In this document: one piece after another, positions 1-8,566 of the stretch
Numbering within the stretch: the stretch's first letter is position 1
Layout: each line of letters opens with the position of its first letter
NCBI GenBank assembly: GCA_935421135.1
Contig: OW285197.1
Location: 124,001 to 188,000, forward strand
Direction: 5' to 3'
Length of the DNA: 64,000 nucleotides
From: Bugulina stolonifera
Lineage: Eukaryota > Bryozoa > Gymnolaemata > Cheilostomatida > Bugulidae
The notes under the pieces: generated by a model
The model's input: only the letters and a program-made list of their open reading frames with translations
What the model was told of the DNA's origin: nothing
The model's database searches: none
Position numbers and translations under genes: made by a program

Positions 1-3000
1 ATTCTATAGGACTCGTACTCACCCCGTCTTCTGCAACCTTCCGCTTACCATAGAAGTAGGTGAGTCCGGTCTTTAGCTGGGTGTAGCTATACGTTTGGTT
101 TCCTCTTCTGATAAAACCCCGATTGTCCCCTCTCACCGACTCCCCTGTCCTGAGCACGGAGAGGAACTTCTCTTTGGTTAGGGCGTTTCCTCTTTTGTTT
201 AGTCCTTTGCTGCTATACTTGCTATCACCATCAGCGGACCAGCAAAAGTATGTTTTTGAGTTGAGCGCGATGACCCCCTCCCCCCGAAACTCCTCCTTAA
301 ACAGGCCGGGGGTTCGTGTTTCGTATCGTTGCACCTTCTCACAACATTCCCTCATCTCCCACTCTTGGCCAAGCACCTTGGTCGTGATAAAGTCTTCCTT
401 GTGCCTATCGCAGAAGGGTCTGGGAAACCATCTACCATATTCTCTGTAGAACTCTTCTTTTTTATCTTTTCGGATGACCTCATCTATACTACGAGCACTC
501 AGAGCCATGTAAGCGCTATCCGTGTCCATTTCTACGTACTCAAAGTCCTCTCTGCTGACGAATCTGTGAAAATAAAACGGACGGGTTGTAGGGGGGGGGG
601 TTGGGGTTGACACCAAAGAATAAATAGAGAAGGATTTGATAAAATCTTTGTATAGTCTAGTGCTACTTACCTATCCATAAAGTCGTAGTAGAATTCTAGC
701 ATTCTCAACTTGGCTCTCTGGAGGATAACGAATCCTACGACAGATGGAACATCCATTCGAATCTAAAAGAAAGAAAGAGAGAGAGAGAGTTTACCCTACC
801 ACTCAGAAAAAGTTTCGTCAAATCAAGAATCAAAATAAAAAAAAAAGATTGTCAACACTTGCCTTTTTCTTGTGAAGCTCTATCTCAAAGTAGTTTTCAT
901 CAACTTCGTTTAGACTAGAAAAGTGCCTACTCCTCACTTTGACAGCCGCCTCCTCTACTGTCTCCACATACTTGACAGTCTTATGTTTCTCTTTATTTGT
1001 TATGGTCTTTCCGTAGGCTGAATTCCCAACGAGCTTGCTGGTGCTGGCCAAGAGGGCCAGGTCGGGGTTCACATCCCCACCTCTTCTTGCGTCTGAGACC
1101 GAAGAACCAAAGTCTTTGTAGATGGCTCGTGGGATAAAGTGAACAAACTGATAGATCCTGGTAATTATCAAACCTTGATCTAGATACCATCTAGCCAGAT
1201 CGGAGAGTAGTGTGATTCGCTCGCCAAAAAGACTCCCCACGAGCATTCGCTGAGGTCTCTTCAAGAATCCGTTCTGTTCGGCAAAAGCGCGCATGTGTTC
1301 GCTAAGGTGTTCTCTTCCCACGTTTATATTCTTGAAAATAGGTGCCATCTCAGAGAACTTCGCTTTTAGCTCTTCGGGTACGGAAATGTCACACTCCACT
1401 AAACCATAGTACTCTCCACTACGAATGTTATTGATTATCTTATCGAGGTTGACGTAACCCCTCTCCGGATAGAGAGAAGAAAAGAAGATGGCGAGAAATG
1501 TCCTAACTTCTACATCCGAACGAACTCGCGCTTCCCACTCACACTGCCGAGTGGTGATGAGCTTATAGCCTAGAGCCTTGATGTAATCTTCTTTCCTTGC
1601 AGTGTCCACCCGGAGCTCTTCATTCGTCATGTTTCTGACACCTTTTCCGTTCCCTCCTAGCTCGCACTCGTGCCCATGCCAGTAGCAACCGTGGAATTGG
1701 TACACCGTCCGACTCTGTTCGCTATAACCATCCACTGGTAGGTTGTGACAGCCTATCCTCATTTCTCCTCCATTCTGTTGGTGAAGGATGACCTCTCCTC
1801 TCTTCCACGATTGGAACTCTAACCAACCATGCGCCACTTTGCTGAACTTTTTAATAGGTTCTAGAGCAAAGCCTCGGCTCTCTAGCCTCCGCCTGGGATA
1901 ACCCGTAGGCATATTCCCCATCATACAGTATAGGTAGAGGGCGTTGGCATCAACTCCCAGAATGGACCTACAGGGTTTTGCGGATGTGCCATACATCTTC
2001 TCTCGAATAGAGGTCACTCCAACTTCATGATGTCTGTGAAAGATAATGCTTGGCCCTCCCACGAGGTTATCGCGAAGAGTATGGTACAGACTTTTGCTCT
2101 CCTCATCGAACAGACATATGGGTTGCGAGTTGCAAAGTTCGTCTCGGAGAGACATTAACCTATGCAGCGGAAGAGCGGCTTGTGGAGGAGAGTAGCCATA
2201 AGGTCGGGCCTCCACCTCCATAAACAACCATCTGATAGCCAAGCCTGGAAGCGAGATTGCGGATTTCAACATGTCAATACCCTTTTGTCGATAGATAGAG
2301 CTCTGACGTGCAATGGCCTCGATGAATGGGGCCACATCGAGGTTGTTGTACCAGATGAGAAAATCCCTGAACGTTTCCATGTTCTCTCTTTCCCACACGA
2401 CCTGACAGTGGTGATAATCTTGCTCGCTCAATTCTTGCTGAGTCAGCGAGTTGAAAAAACTCTCTCGGGGAGGGAGTCCATAATAATCCAACCTTCTCAG
2501 GGAATCTACCCAGTCGTAAGGAAAGAATCCCTTACTCTCTGACACGCCAAATGCCTTCAAGTATTTGGAGTAGTTGAAGCCCGGTGCGATAAAGTTGCAT
2601 ATGTCAAGGAACCTAAAACGTCTACTCTCCACGCAGGACATACTGTTAACACGCTTAACGATGAAGACAAAATCTTCTCCCTCCTCCTCTTGTAGAGAGC
2701 GAAGCAAAGGTCCCTTTAGTATATTTAGGTCATACTTTTGTGAGTTGAAACCAACCACCGGAACGCTGGAGATGTGCTGTTCTAACTCTCTTTCTAATCC
2801 GGAGAGACCGGACTTCACCCTGTAAGTCGAGACGTTAGAGAACTTTTCGTCAGCAAAGGCTTCTTCTCTATCCGCCCGATCCGCAAGGAAAGTAGAGAGT
2901 CGCTTGCGTACATCCCGGAATCTTTCTCCGAACAAATCTCCTGCCACGTCAGCAATCTTTGCTATGTAGTGGACGAATTGACGAATGCACTTCGTTCCAT

Positions 3001-4662
3001 CCTTGCTGTCGACACTCCTCACAAAGCACTTGGCCTGCTCAAACCCCGGGACGTTAGAACATACAGATATGCTCAGTAACTCGTGTCTTGCACTAAAAGT
3101 CATTGTGGAGGTGTTAGTTTGTAGGTTGTCTTTTGGCATGAAGCATTCAATATCATAGGTGATATAGTAGGGGTAGTATAAGAGGTCGGGGTTCACCACC
3201 TCTATTCCCGCCACTCGCTTGAGTTTTGTGAATATGGTTGGCGGGGGTCCAAACGTTCCACCAGGGAAAACAAACACCGATGCTTCCTCTGGCGAGCACT
3301 TATGTCGCCGTAGGCTGGACAAACGTGTGAAAGCGCCATCGCACAACTTGCAGGTGAAACATCTGGCAAACGAATCAACATTCTTTATCCAGCTGAAGTG
3401 TTTTTCGTACATGTTGACAAAGAGTTTACGGGCTTTGTTTCGTGCCCCAGATGACCAAACTATCGGAGCTACCCCCTCATCAGTTAGGCAGAAGACTATT
3501 ATAGATATGTCAAAATGATCTTCCAAGGCCAGCAGATCACTCGCGCCCACCCCGGGAAAGTCTGACAAAGTTGATGAGGGTGGGGAAGAAGATCTAGATT
3601 GTCTCATGTATTGTTTAAACAAGCGATGTGTTGTGGTCTGAGAGGGGCGATGACAGCAACATCCCTTCTTTGGGTCGCAGTTACAGTCATACATCATGGC
3701 CAAACATCTAAAGAAACACAATTTGTCTGGGTAGGGACGGGCACCTCCTCTGGCCCAAAAGTCTACATCTAGTGCTATCACATGTCGGTTGTTAAGTATG
3801 TAGTCTGGGAGTTTGCTCACTACACCGCCCACCTTGCCAATCTCTAGGAGTTTATAGATGTAGAATGTCAGATTCGCAATGTGACGTAAAGCCCAAGCGG
3901 TGTTCGGTCTCCTTTGTGCTGACCTCTCTCTCAAGTCGAGCTCCTGCACAGATTCGCAAAACTCTCTCATCTCATTCTCTGCTCTGATCAGTCTTGGCTT
4001 GGGGAAGAACGCGGCATTGTTGCTTGATGAGTGAAAGTAGCGCAACTCTCCACTGGTCTTATGCTCGAGGATGACTCCAGCGCTACAGTTAATCTTCACA
4101 GTACAAGGTACTCTCTTCCACATCGCTCTCAATTTAGTCCACACCTCTTCATCTCCTTCATCTTCACATTCCCCTCTCCACACTCGAACGTTGAGAATGT
4201 CTTCTACAGGACGAGAGTGTATTGTGGACCTGATCGAGCTCCAATAGCGGGCTAGTAGCACCCCCATCTCATCCCCCTCTTCAGCTGTTGGAGGTTTGGA
4301 CCAGAAAACATCATCAAACTTCTCTGCATCCCCCTCATCTTTTTCCGCCTTGGCCTCGCTATGAAATCGTCTCATGTGATGACCTAGCTTTCTCCTCCCA
4401 TCAAAACATCCACCACAAACCGGGCACTTGTGTGGGTGAGCCTGTGCATGCATTCTCTTCGTGTGCCTGTCTAGAGAAAACGCTGTTTTGAGAACCAGAC
4501 CGCATAGTTGACAAGTGTGCTCGGCCTGACGAGAGCTCTCCCCCCCTATAAAAATACAAAATAGTAGGGTGTAAGTTATTCTTTTACCTCATACTACTAT
4601 TAGCAATCCACAATTGTTACCAACTACCTCATTTAGCACTAACCTTTTTTACTTGTTGACAT
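1..4662 (-). CDS. Protein-primed family B DNA polymerase of a Polinton/Maverick-like element (partial at 3' end, four visible coding exons)
   Basis: This gene encodes the replicative polymerase of a self-synthesising Polinton/adintovirus-type element, expected to copy the element DNA from a protein primer. The exon model on the minus strand is 4662-4644 (start), 4545-863, 762-671 and 563-1. The phases agree, giving about 1,452 visible residues before the window edge. Introns are 98, 100 (a GC-AG intron) and 107 bp. In model numbering, two C2H2 fingers lie at about 15-68, an OTU-like segment (KLCFFRCLAMMY) near 281-292 and a third finger near 405-423. ExoI is TYDIECF (about 471), ExoII GFNSQKYDL (about 606) and ExoIII YNNLDV (about 739). 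Motif A is GVDANALYLY (about 870), motif B KLVGNSAYG (about 1177) and motif C MDTDSAY (bases 515-526, exon 4). A Vsr-like insert (HGCYWHGHEC) sits between A and B. The ATG at 4662 is chosen because an in-frame TGA lies just upstream and the finger reading frame continues into this exon. All catalytic motifs are intact with no frameshift, so the copy may be recent or under selection. The splice sites are read by eye. Confidence 0.9.
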
Positions 4663-4891
4663 CTCTGATCAGGTGCTGACTAGTAGGTAGGTGTCTCTGT
4701 TTAGTCTCCCTATAAAAAATATATAGTAGTAGGGTGTAAGTTAATTTTTTTTGTTTTTGGCTCAATAGCGTTATATACAATAGACACTTCACAATTGCTG
4801 CCGATTACCCTATTTAGCACTAACCTTATGTTGTACTTGTTGACATCTCTGATCAGGTGCTGACTAGTAGGTAGCTGTCTCTGTTTACTCT
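4543..4891 (-). repeat. Tandem duplication of the polymerase 5' exon plus its intron
   Basis: Bases 4543-4707 and 4708-4891 are two diverged copies of the same block. Each copy carries, on the minus strand, an exon of about 66 bases ending in AG before a GTTAGTGCTAAAT donor, then an intron of about 100-115 bp ending in a T-rich TATAG acceptor. The copy nearer the gene (exon 4709-4644) holds the working ATG at 4662. In the distal copy (donor after 4825) the equivalent ATG at 4846 reaches a TAA after six codons, so it would act as a 5' UTR with a short upstream ORF. The two exons can be spliced together, with intron 4824-4710, or used as alternatives. Confidence 0.75.
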
Positions 4892-4910
4892 CACTCTGTT
4901 GACCAGAGGC

Positions 4911-4953
4911 TGATTGTTCATACTGCTAGAGTGAGAAACTCATACCTTAAATA
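4911..4953 (-). promoter_or_regulatory. Candidate core promoter of the polymerase gene
   Basis: On the minus strand TATTTAAG occupies 4953-4946. A pyrimidine-rich initiator-like TCTCACTC follows at about 4936-4929, upstream of the first leader exon. Placement and direction fit the leftward gene. The distance from the TATA-like box to a start site is about 20-35 bases, depending on which start is used. No transcript evidence is available, so this is inference from position and motif. Confidence 0.4.
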
Positions 4954-5005
4954 GTAGTATTCAGTGGGCGGAGTCTAACCATTTCCCCACCCTTGGCAAT
5001 ACCAC

Positions 5006-5772
5006 CCCGATGTGAATCCGATGCATCCCGATGTGAATCCGAAGCTTCCCGATGCATCCCGATGTGATTCCGAAGCTTCCCGATGCATCCCGATGTGAAT
5101 CCGAAGCTTCCCGATGCATCCCGATGTGAATCCGAAGCTTCCCGATGCATCCCGATGTGATTCCGAAGCTTCCCGATGCATCCCGATGTGAATCCGAAGC
5201 TTCCCGATGCATCCCGATGTGATTCCGAAGCTTCCCGATGCATCCCGATGTGAATCCGAAGCTTCCCGATGCATCCCGATGTGATTCCGAAGCTTCCCGA
5301 TGCATCCCGATGCATCCCGATGCACCCCGATGTGAATTGACACATCGGGACACATCGGGATGCATCGGGAAGCTTCGGAATCACATCGGGATGCATCGGG
5401 AAGCTTCGGAATCACATCGGGATGTATCGGGAAGCTTCGGATTCACATCGGGATGCATCGGGAAGCTTCGGAATCACATCGGGATGCATCGGGATGCATC
5501 GGGAAGCTTCGGAATCACATCGGGATGCATCGGGAAGCTTCGGAATCACATCGGGATGCATCGGGAAGCTTCGGATTCACATCGGGATGCATCGGGAAGC
5601 TTCGGAATCACATCGGGATGCATCGGGATGCATCGGGAAGCTTCGGAATCACATCGGGATGCATCGGGAAGCTTCGGATTCACATCGGGATGCATCGGGA
5701 AGCTTCGGAATCACATCGGGATGCATCGGGAAGCTTCGGATTCACATCGGGATGCATCGGGACACATTGGGA
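5006..5772. repeat. Large inverted array of 31-bp repeats between two divergent genes
   Basis: The left arm (about 5006-5334) repeats CCCGATGTGAWTCC followed by GAAGCTTCCCGATGCAT, a 31-bp unit, about nine times. The right arm (about 5341-5770) holds about twelve units in the opposite orientation. Two of those carry an extra 10-bp CCCGATGCAT module. Two variants, GTGAATCC and GTGATTCC, alternate irregularly. At the centre CCCGATGTG (5326-5334) and CACATCGGG (5341-5349) form a hairpin with a 6-base loop. Each unit contains the palindromes AAGCTT and ATGCAT. The whole can fold into an extended hairpin or cruciform. It separates the two promoters of the element. Possible roles are a replication origin, a protein-binding array or a shared enhancer, none of which is shown by sequence alone. 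Confidence 0.95.
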
Positions 5773-5812
5773 TTGGATAATAAAAAGGGAGGAGTCAAGA
5801 AATGAGCAGATG

Positions 5813-5845
5813 TATAAAGGGAGAGTGGGATCACAGTCTCAGCAT
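5813..5845 (+). promoter_or_regulatory. Candidate core promoter of the rightward gene
   Basis: TATAAA at 5813-5818 is followed about 28 bases later by an initiator-like TCTCAGC with its A at 5841. A leader of about 60 bases then precedes the ATG at 5902. It begins about 40 bases past the inverted repeat array, so the array lies immediately upstream of this promoter. The motif and spacing are visible. Function is inferred. Confidence 0.55.
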
Positions 5846-5901
5846 TCAAAGTTCAGCACATCACTACTGTACAGGAACACTACTACAATAGTACATTATC
5901 A

Positions 5902-7216
5902 ATGGATACTGACAACATAGTCCAGAACCAAGAAGAGTTATTTGCGGGCTTAACGGACTCACAAATGGATGGAATTATTGAAGAAGAAGAGTGCAGTCAG
6001 AAGAGGAAAGAAGAGGTGGATGCGTTAAAAGAGGCACGGAAGAAGGGGAAAATAATAGGAGTGGGGAGTCTTGCCCGAAAGGATCTTTCTAACATGGCGG
6101 ACTCTCCGTCCTCCCCGGAGCGGGCCTCGGATAGGGGCGAGACCACAACAACCAAGAAGAGGAAGAACCCAAAAGGAGATGAAATCTGTGCTAAGAAAAA
6201 AAAGAAACCCCAGGTGATTGTAATATCAGATGATGATGATGATGGCCACGGAGCCGATACGGCTACGGAAGAAATGGATGGTGGTGAGACGACGAAGGGA
6301 AACAAAGCTACCAAGTCCCCTTGCAAGGGGAAGAAAAAGAGCGGGGGACTAAGCCTGGAGAAAGCTCGTGCAGTGGCGGCAACCCTAATGTAAGTAGCCC
6401 TATTCGTATATCTATAAATTACCGTACTATCTTTCTCCCGTTTAACCACTTTGTCGGATCTATATACACCACTTTCATTATTGTAGGAGCATGGGAGCGG
6501 AGAAGAGGAGCTCTCTGCAGACAACGGTGAAGCTGTCGGAGCTAGAGCCAGGAACTGTGCTAGAAGTGAGTGGAGGTTCGGTGGTTGAAACGGCATTCGG
6601 AAAAGCATTCTTAGCCAGGGCAAGCTATGTGGATGACAAGGGGATGAGACATTGCATCAGCTTTCACACCAACATTCGTCACGCCATGCCCAAGCTAGCG
6701 GATGTCAAAGAAGAGGAGCTAAAGGACCTTACCCTTCCACCTAGGATCATGGTGTACTTGGGACAGCAGGAGACCGCTAAAGGACAAAACACATTCAACC
6801 GTATCGAGAGCGTGTGCTCCCTGCCAGGAGCAGCCATGAAAAAGCTGGCCGGTGACTTGAGAAAGAAGACCTTGGCCCAGTTGGAAGAATTTTTTCGAGT
6901 GCAAACGCTATCTTCCTTCCCCGTTGGTTCTGTGCTGGTGGTGACCGCGCTCCGACCCACATACGTCCCAAGATGCGGTGATGGTGATAATGCGAGCAAC
7001 TCCATTGCCACCTACGAGTGCCGGATTGGAAACGAAGAAAAAAAGGGAGAAGTCTTCCTTCCGGGACGTCTGGCAGTTTCGATGAAAGAGCTCCTCCCCT
7101 CCGTGATGGTGTACAAGGGACAGAAGACTTCCAAGAGCGGGAGAACATTCTACGATTGTGCCATTCTAGACTCCATCCTCGGCGAGCGTCTCCTCCCCGC
7201 CACTGCACAGTTTTGA
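5902..7216 (+). CDS. Acidic/basic nuclear-type protein with SUMO-interaction-like motif and two related beta-rich modules (two exons)
   Basis: The model is join(5902-6389, 6487-7216), 405 residues. The 97-bp intron has a GTAAGT donor and a TTGTAG acceptor, and the phases join precisely. Without splicing the first reading frame would stop at 6391-6393. Residues 1-160 are low complexity and charged. They include KKRK (85-88) and KKKKK (98-102), probable nuclear localisation signals, then VIVISDDDDD (105-114), which has the form of a SUMO-interacting motif. Residues of about 177-272 and 302-394 look like two copies of one module. Both have a GTVLEV/GSVLVV-like strand near the start and an MVYLGQQ/MVYKGQK segment followed by a G-x-TF turn near the end. 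An OB-fold, single-stranded-DNA-binding-like role would fit a replication module divergent from a polymerase, but that is inference. I do not recognise the family by name. Confidence 0.8.
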
Positions 7217-7384
7217 GGCAAAAACTTTTGTCATTCACACTCATTCGTGTCTACTTATCAATTGATTTTATATTATTACTCTCAAACTCGTGTATCGTTA
7301 GCCTTACTCATATTTTTCATAGTCGTATATCGGTTTTTATCGATTGATTTTATATTATTACTCTCAAACGTATTGAAAATTAAA
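7217..7384 (+). terminator. 3' untranslated region with a possible ATTAAA polyadenylation signal
   Basis: After the stop codon at 7214-7216 the sequence turns AT-rich and non-coding. ATTAAA at 7379-7384 is the first common poly(A) signal variant seen, and it recurs in the later 105-bp repeats. No AATAAA was seen on the plus strand nearby. This is a weak call. Confidence 0.3.
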
Positions 7385-7655
7385 ACAAACTCGTGTATCA
7401 TTACCCTTACTCATATTTTTCATAGTCGTATATCAAGTTTTTTATCGCTTGATTTTATATTATTACTCTCAAACGTATTGAAAATTAAAACAAACTCGCG
7501 TATCATTACCCTTACTCATATTTTTCGTAGTCACATATCAAGTTTTTTATCGATTGATTTTATATTATTACTCTCAAACGCATTGAAAATTAAAACAAAC
7601 TCGTGTATCATTACCCTGACTCATATTTTCATAGTCGTATATCATCTATTCTAGA
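7250..7655. repeat. AT-rich tandem repeat, 105-bp unit, about four copies
   Basis: The segment GATTTTATATTATTACTC recurs with unit starts at about 7259, 7341, 7446 and 7551. The last two spacings are exactly 105 bp. The first unit is shorter (82 bp) because it lacks the ATTGAAAATTAAAACAAA segment. Copies are nearly identical and carry CTCATATTTTTCATAGTCGT. The array immediately follows the rightward gene. It may belong to the subterminal region of the element. Small reading frames across it simply follow the repeat and are not taken as genes. Confidence 0.9.
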
Positions 7656-7689
7656 ATACATCACACACCATTACTCTAACCCGTATTTT

Positions 7690-8195
7690 CCTTCGCTTCA
7701 CCCTACTCCAGCCGACGGTCCGCCCGCGAGGGTCGCGACGGGTCGTTGGGGCGGGAGGGCGGGGGAGGGGCGGGGGATGGGCGGGGGGAGGGCGGCGTGG
7801 GGCCACGGCTGGACTCGCGAACGAGAACCGCCGCGAGGCGGAGGGCGAGGCGGAGGGGTTTGGGGTGGGGAGGGGTGGGGAGGGGCGGGGACGGGTGGAG
7901 GGAGGACGGGTGGGGTTCGCGGGGCGGGGGGGGCGCGCGCGTACGCGCGCGCCCCCTCGCCCGAGCCGTGGGACGGGGCGAGGGGTTTGCTCTTTAGACT
8001 GGGTTCCGCGGAACAGCCGATGAGGTTTTTGAAACCCCACCCGCGATGGGGGGGAGTAGGTTCTAGGGCTTTGCACATAGAGTGAGGTTTAGGGGAGAGG
8101 AGGGGCGAGAGGACGGGTGGGGTGGTCGTCCGCCCGGGGAGTTTTTGGATCTAGGGCTAATACGACGCGGAAAGGGCCGGGTGTCTGTGTAGATC
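7690..8195. other. G-rich, CpG-rich block, candidate terminal region of the Polinton-like element
   Basis: Composition changes abruptly from AT-rich repeat to very G-rich DNA on the plus strand. There are many runs of three to eight G, such as GGGAGGGCGGGGGAGGGG, and abundant CpG. Runs with this spacing could form G-quadruplexes. Smaller palindromes include GTTCCGCGGAAC at 8003-8014. Reading frames in it are compositional (Gly/Arg or Pro/Arg rich) and not credible genes. It ends at a LINE relic unrelated to the upstream genes, so an element boundary near 8195-8213 is plausible. The matching terminal repeat would lie outside the window and cannot be checked. Confidence 0.6.
7929..7956. repeat. 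Perfect 28-bp GC palindrome
   Basis: Five G, then alternating CG, centre GTAC at 7941-7944, then alternating CG and five C form an uninterrupted 14-bp self-complementary arm. The alternating CG stretch is also of a type that can adopt Z-DNA. It lies inside the G-rich block. Confidence 0.9.
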
Positions 8196-8203
8196 TGCAC
8201 TGA

Positions 8204-8566
8204 CTATACTACTATCGTTAAAATCTCATCTGGACCAGTTTCGTGGAAACAAAAAAAGCGATTTTCGGGCAGCCCAGTGAAATAGTCTTGGAAGTTCTGA
8301 GTAGAAGATGGAAGACTACGAGCAAGCTCTTCACCAACATTTACAAAAAATTCATTGAATTTCTCACAAATTTCGGTGGGGTCTGAAATTTCATCTTCCC
8401 CAAGAGTTATAAAAGATGGTCCATCATCAACATTCTTTTTGGTAATTAGAGATTTAATGAATTTCCACTTCTCAGAGGTGTTATCCTTGCAGGCTTTAAA
8501 CTTAGTTGAAAAATGTTCCTTTTTTGCAGATTTTATCACATTTGAAACATAGTTTCTAAATTTCTT
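8204..8566 (-). pseudogene. Relic of a non-LTR retrotransposon ORF2 (linker between endonuclease and reverse transcriptase)
   Basis: On the minus strand an open frame of about 120 codons reads KKFRNYVSNVIKSAKK at its upstream end. It then contains SEKWKFIKSLI, EICEKFNEFFVNVGEELA and FHETGPDEI. This pattern (a basic stretch, then W-x-x-I-x-x-L, then an FN-x-FF-x-x-VG segment) is typical of the region just before the reverse transcriptase in CR1/Jockey/L2-like LINEs. No endonuclease or catalytic RT motif remains. The frame is cut on the upstream side by the satellite (TAA at the junction) and on the downstream side at about 8200. It is a dead fragment, and the clade is not assigned. Confidence 0.75.

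Noticed and set aside
1..60. A splice donor in GGTAAGC near base 50 that could end the last polymerase exon
   Set aside because: The reading frame continues past it with a FYGKRK and EDG pattern expected near the C-terminus of such polymerases, so the exon is taken to run off the window.
2162..3518. Plus-strand frames of 83-126 codons inside the polymerase gene
   Set aside because: They lie opposite a long conserved polymerase exon with intact motifs and show no family features.
5006..5772. CRISPR-like array
   Set aside because: The 31-bp units are contiguous with no unique spacers, and the context is eukaryotic with introns and transposons.
4947..5780. Several overlapping reading frames of 127-186 codons with MHREASDSHRDAS-type repeats on both strands
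   Set aside because: The 31-bp period is not a multiple of three, so every frame on the relevant strand of each arm reads the same 31-residue repeat without stops. This is a by-product of the DNA repeat, not evidence of a gene.
5997..6623. Minus-strand frame of 208 codons opposite the first exon of the rightward gene
   Set aside because: It is the complement of a charged coding exon and intron, rich in Ser/Phe/Pro, and has no recognisable domain.
7603..8085. Plus- and minus-strand frames of 83-160 codons in the G-rich block
   Set aside because: Their composition is Gly/Arg or Pro/Arg only, produced by the base composition. They cross the border from AT-rich repeat to G-rich DNA and have no domain.
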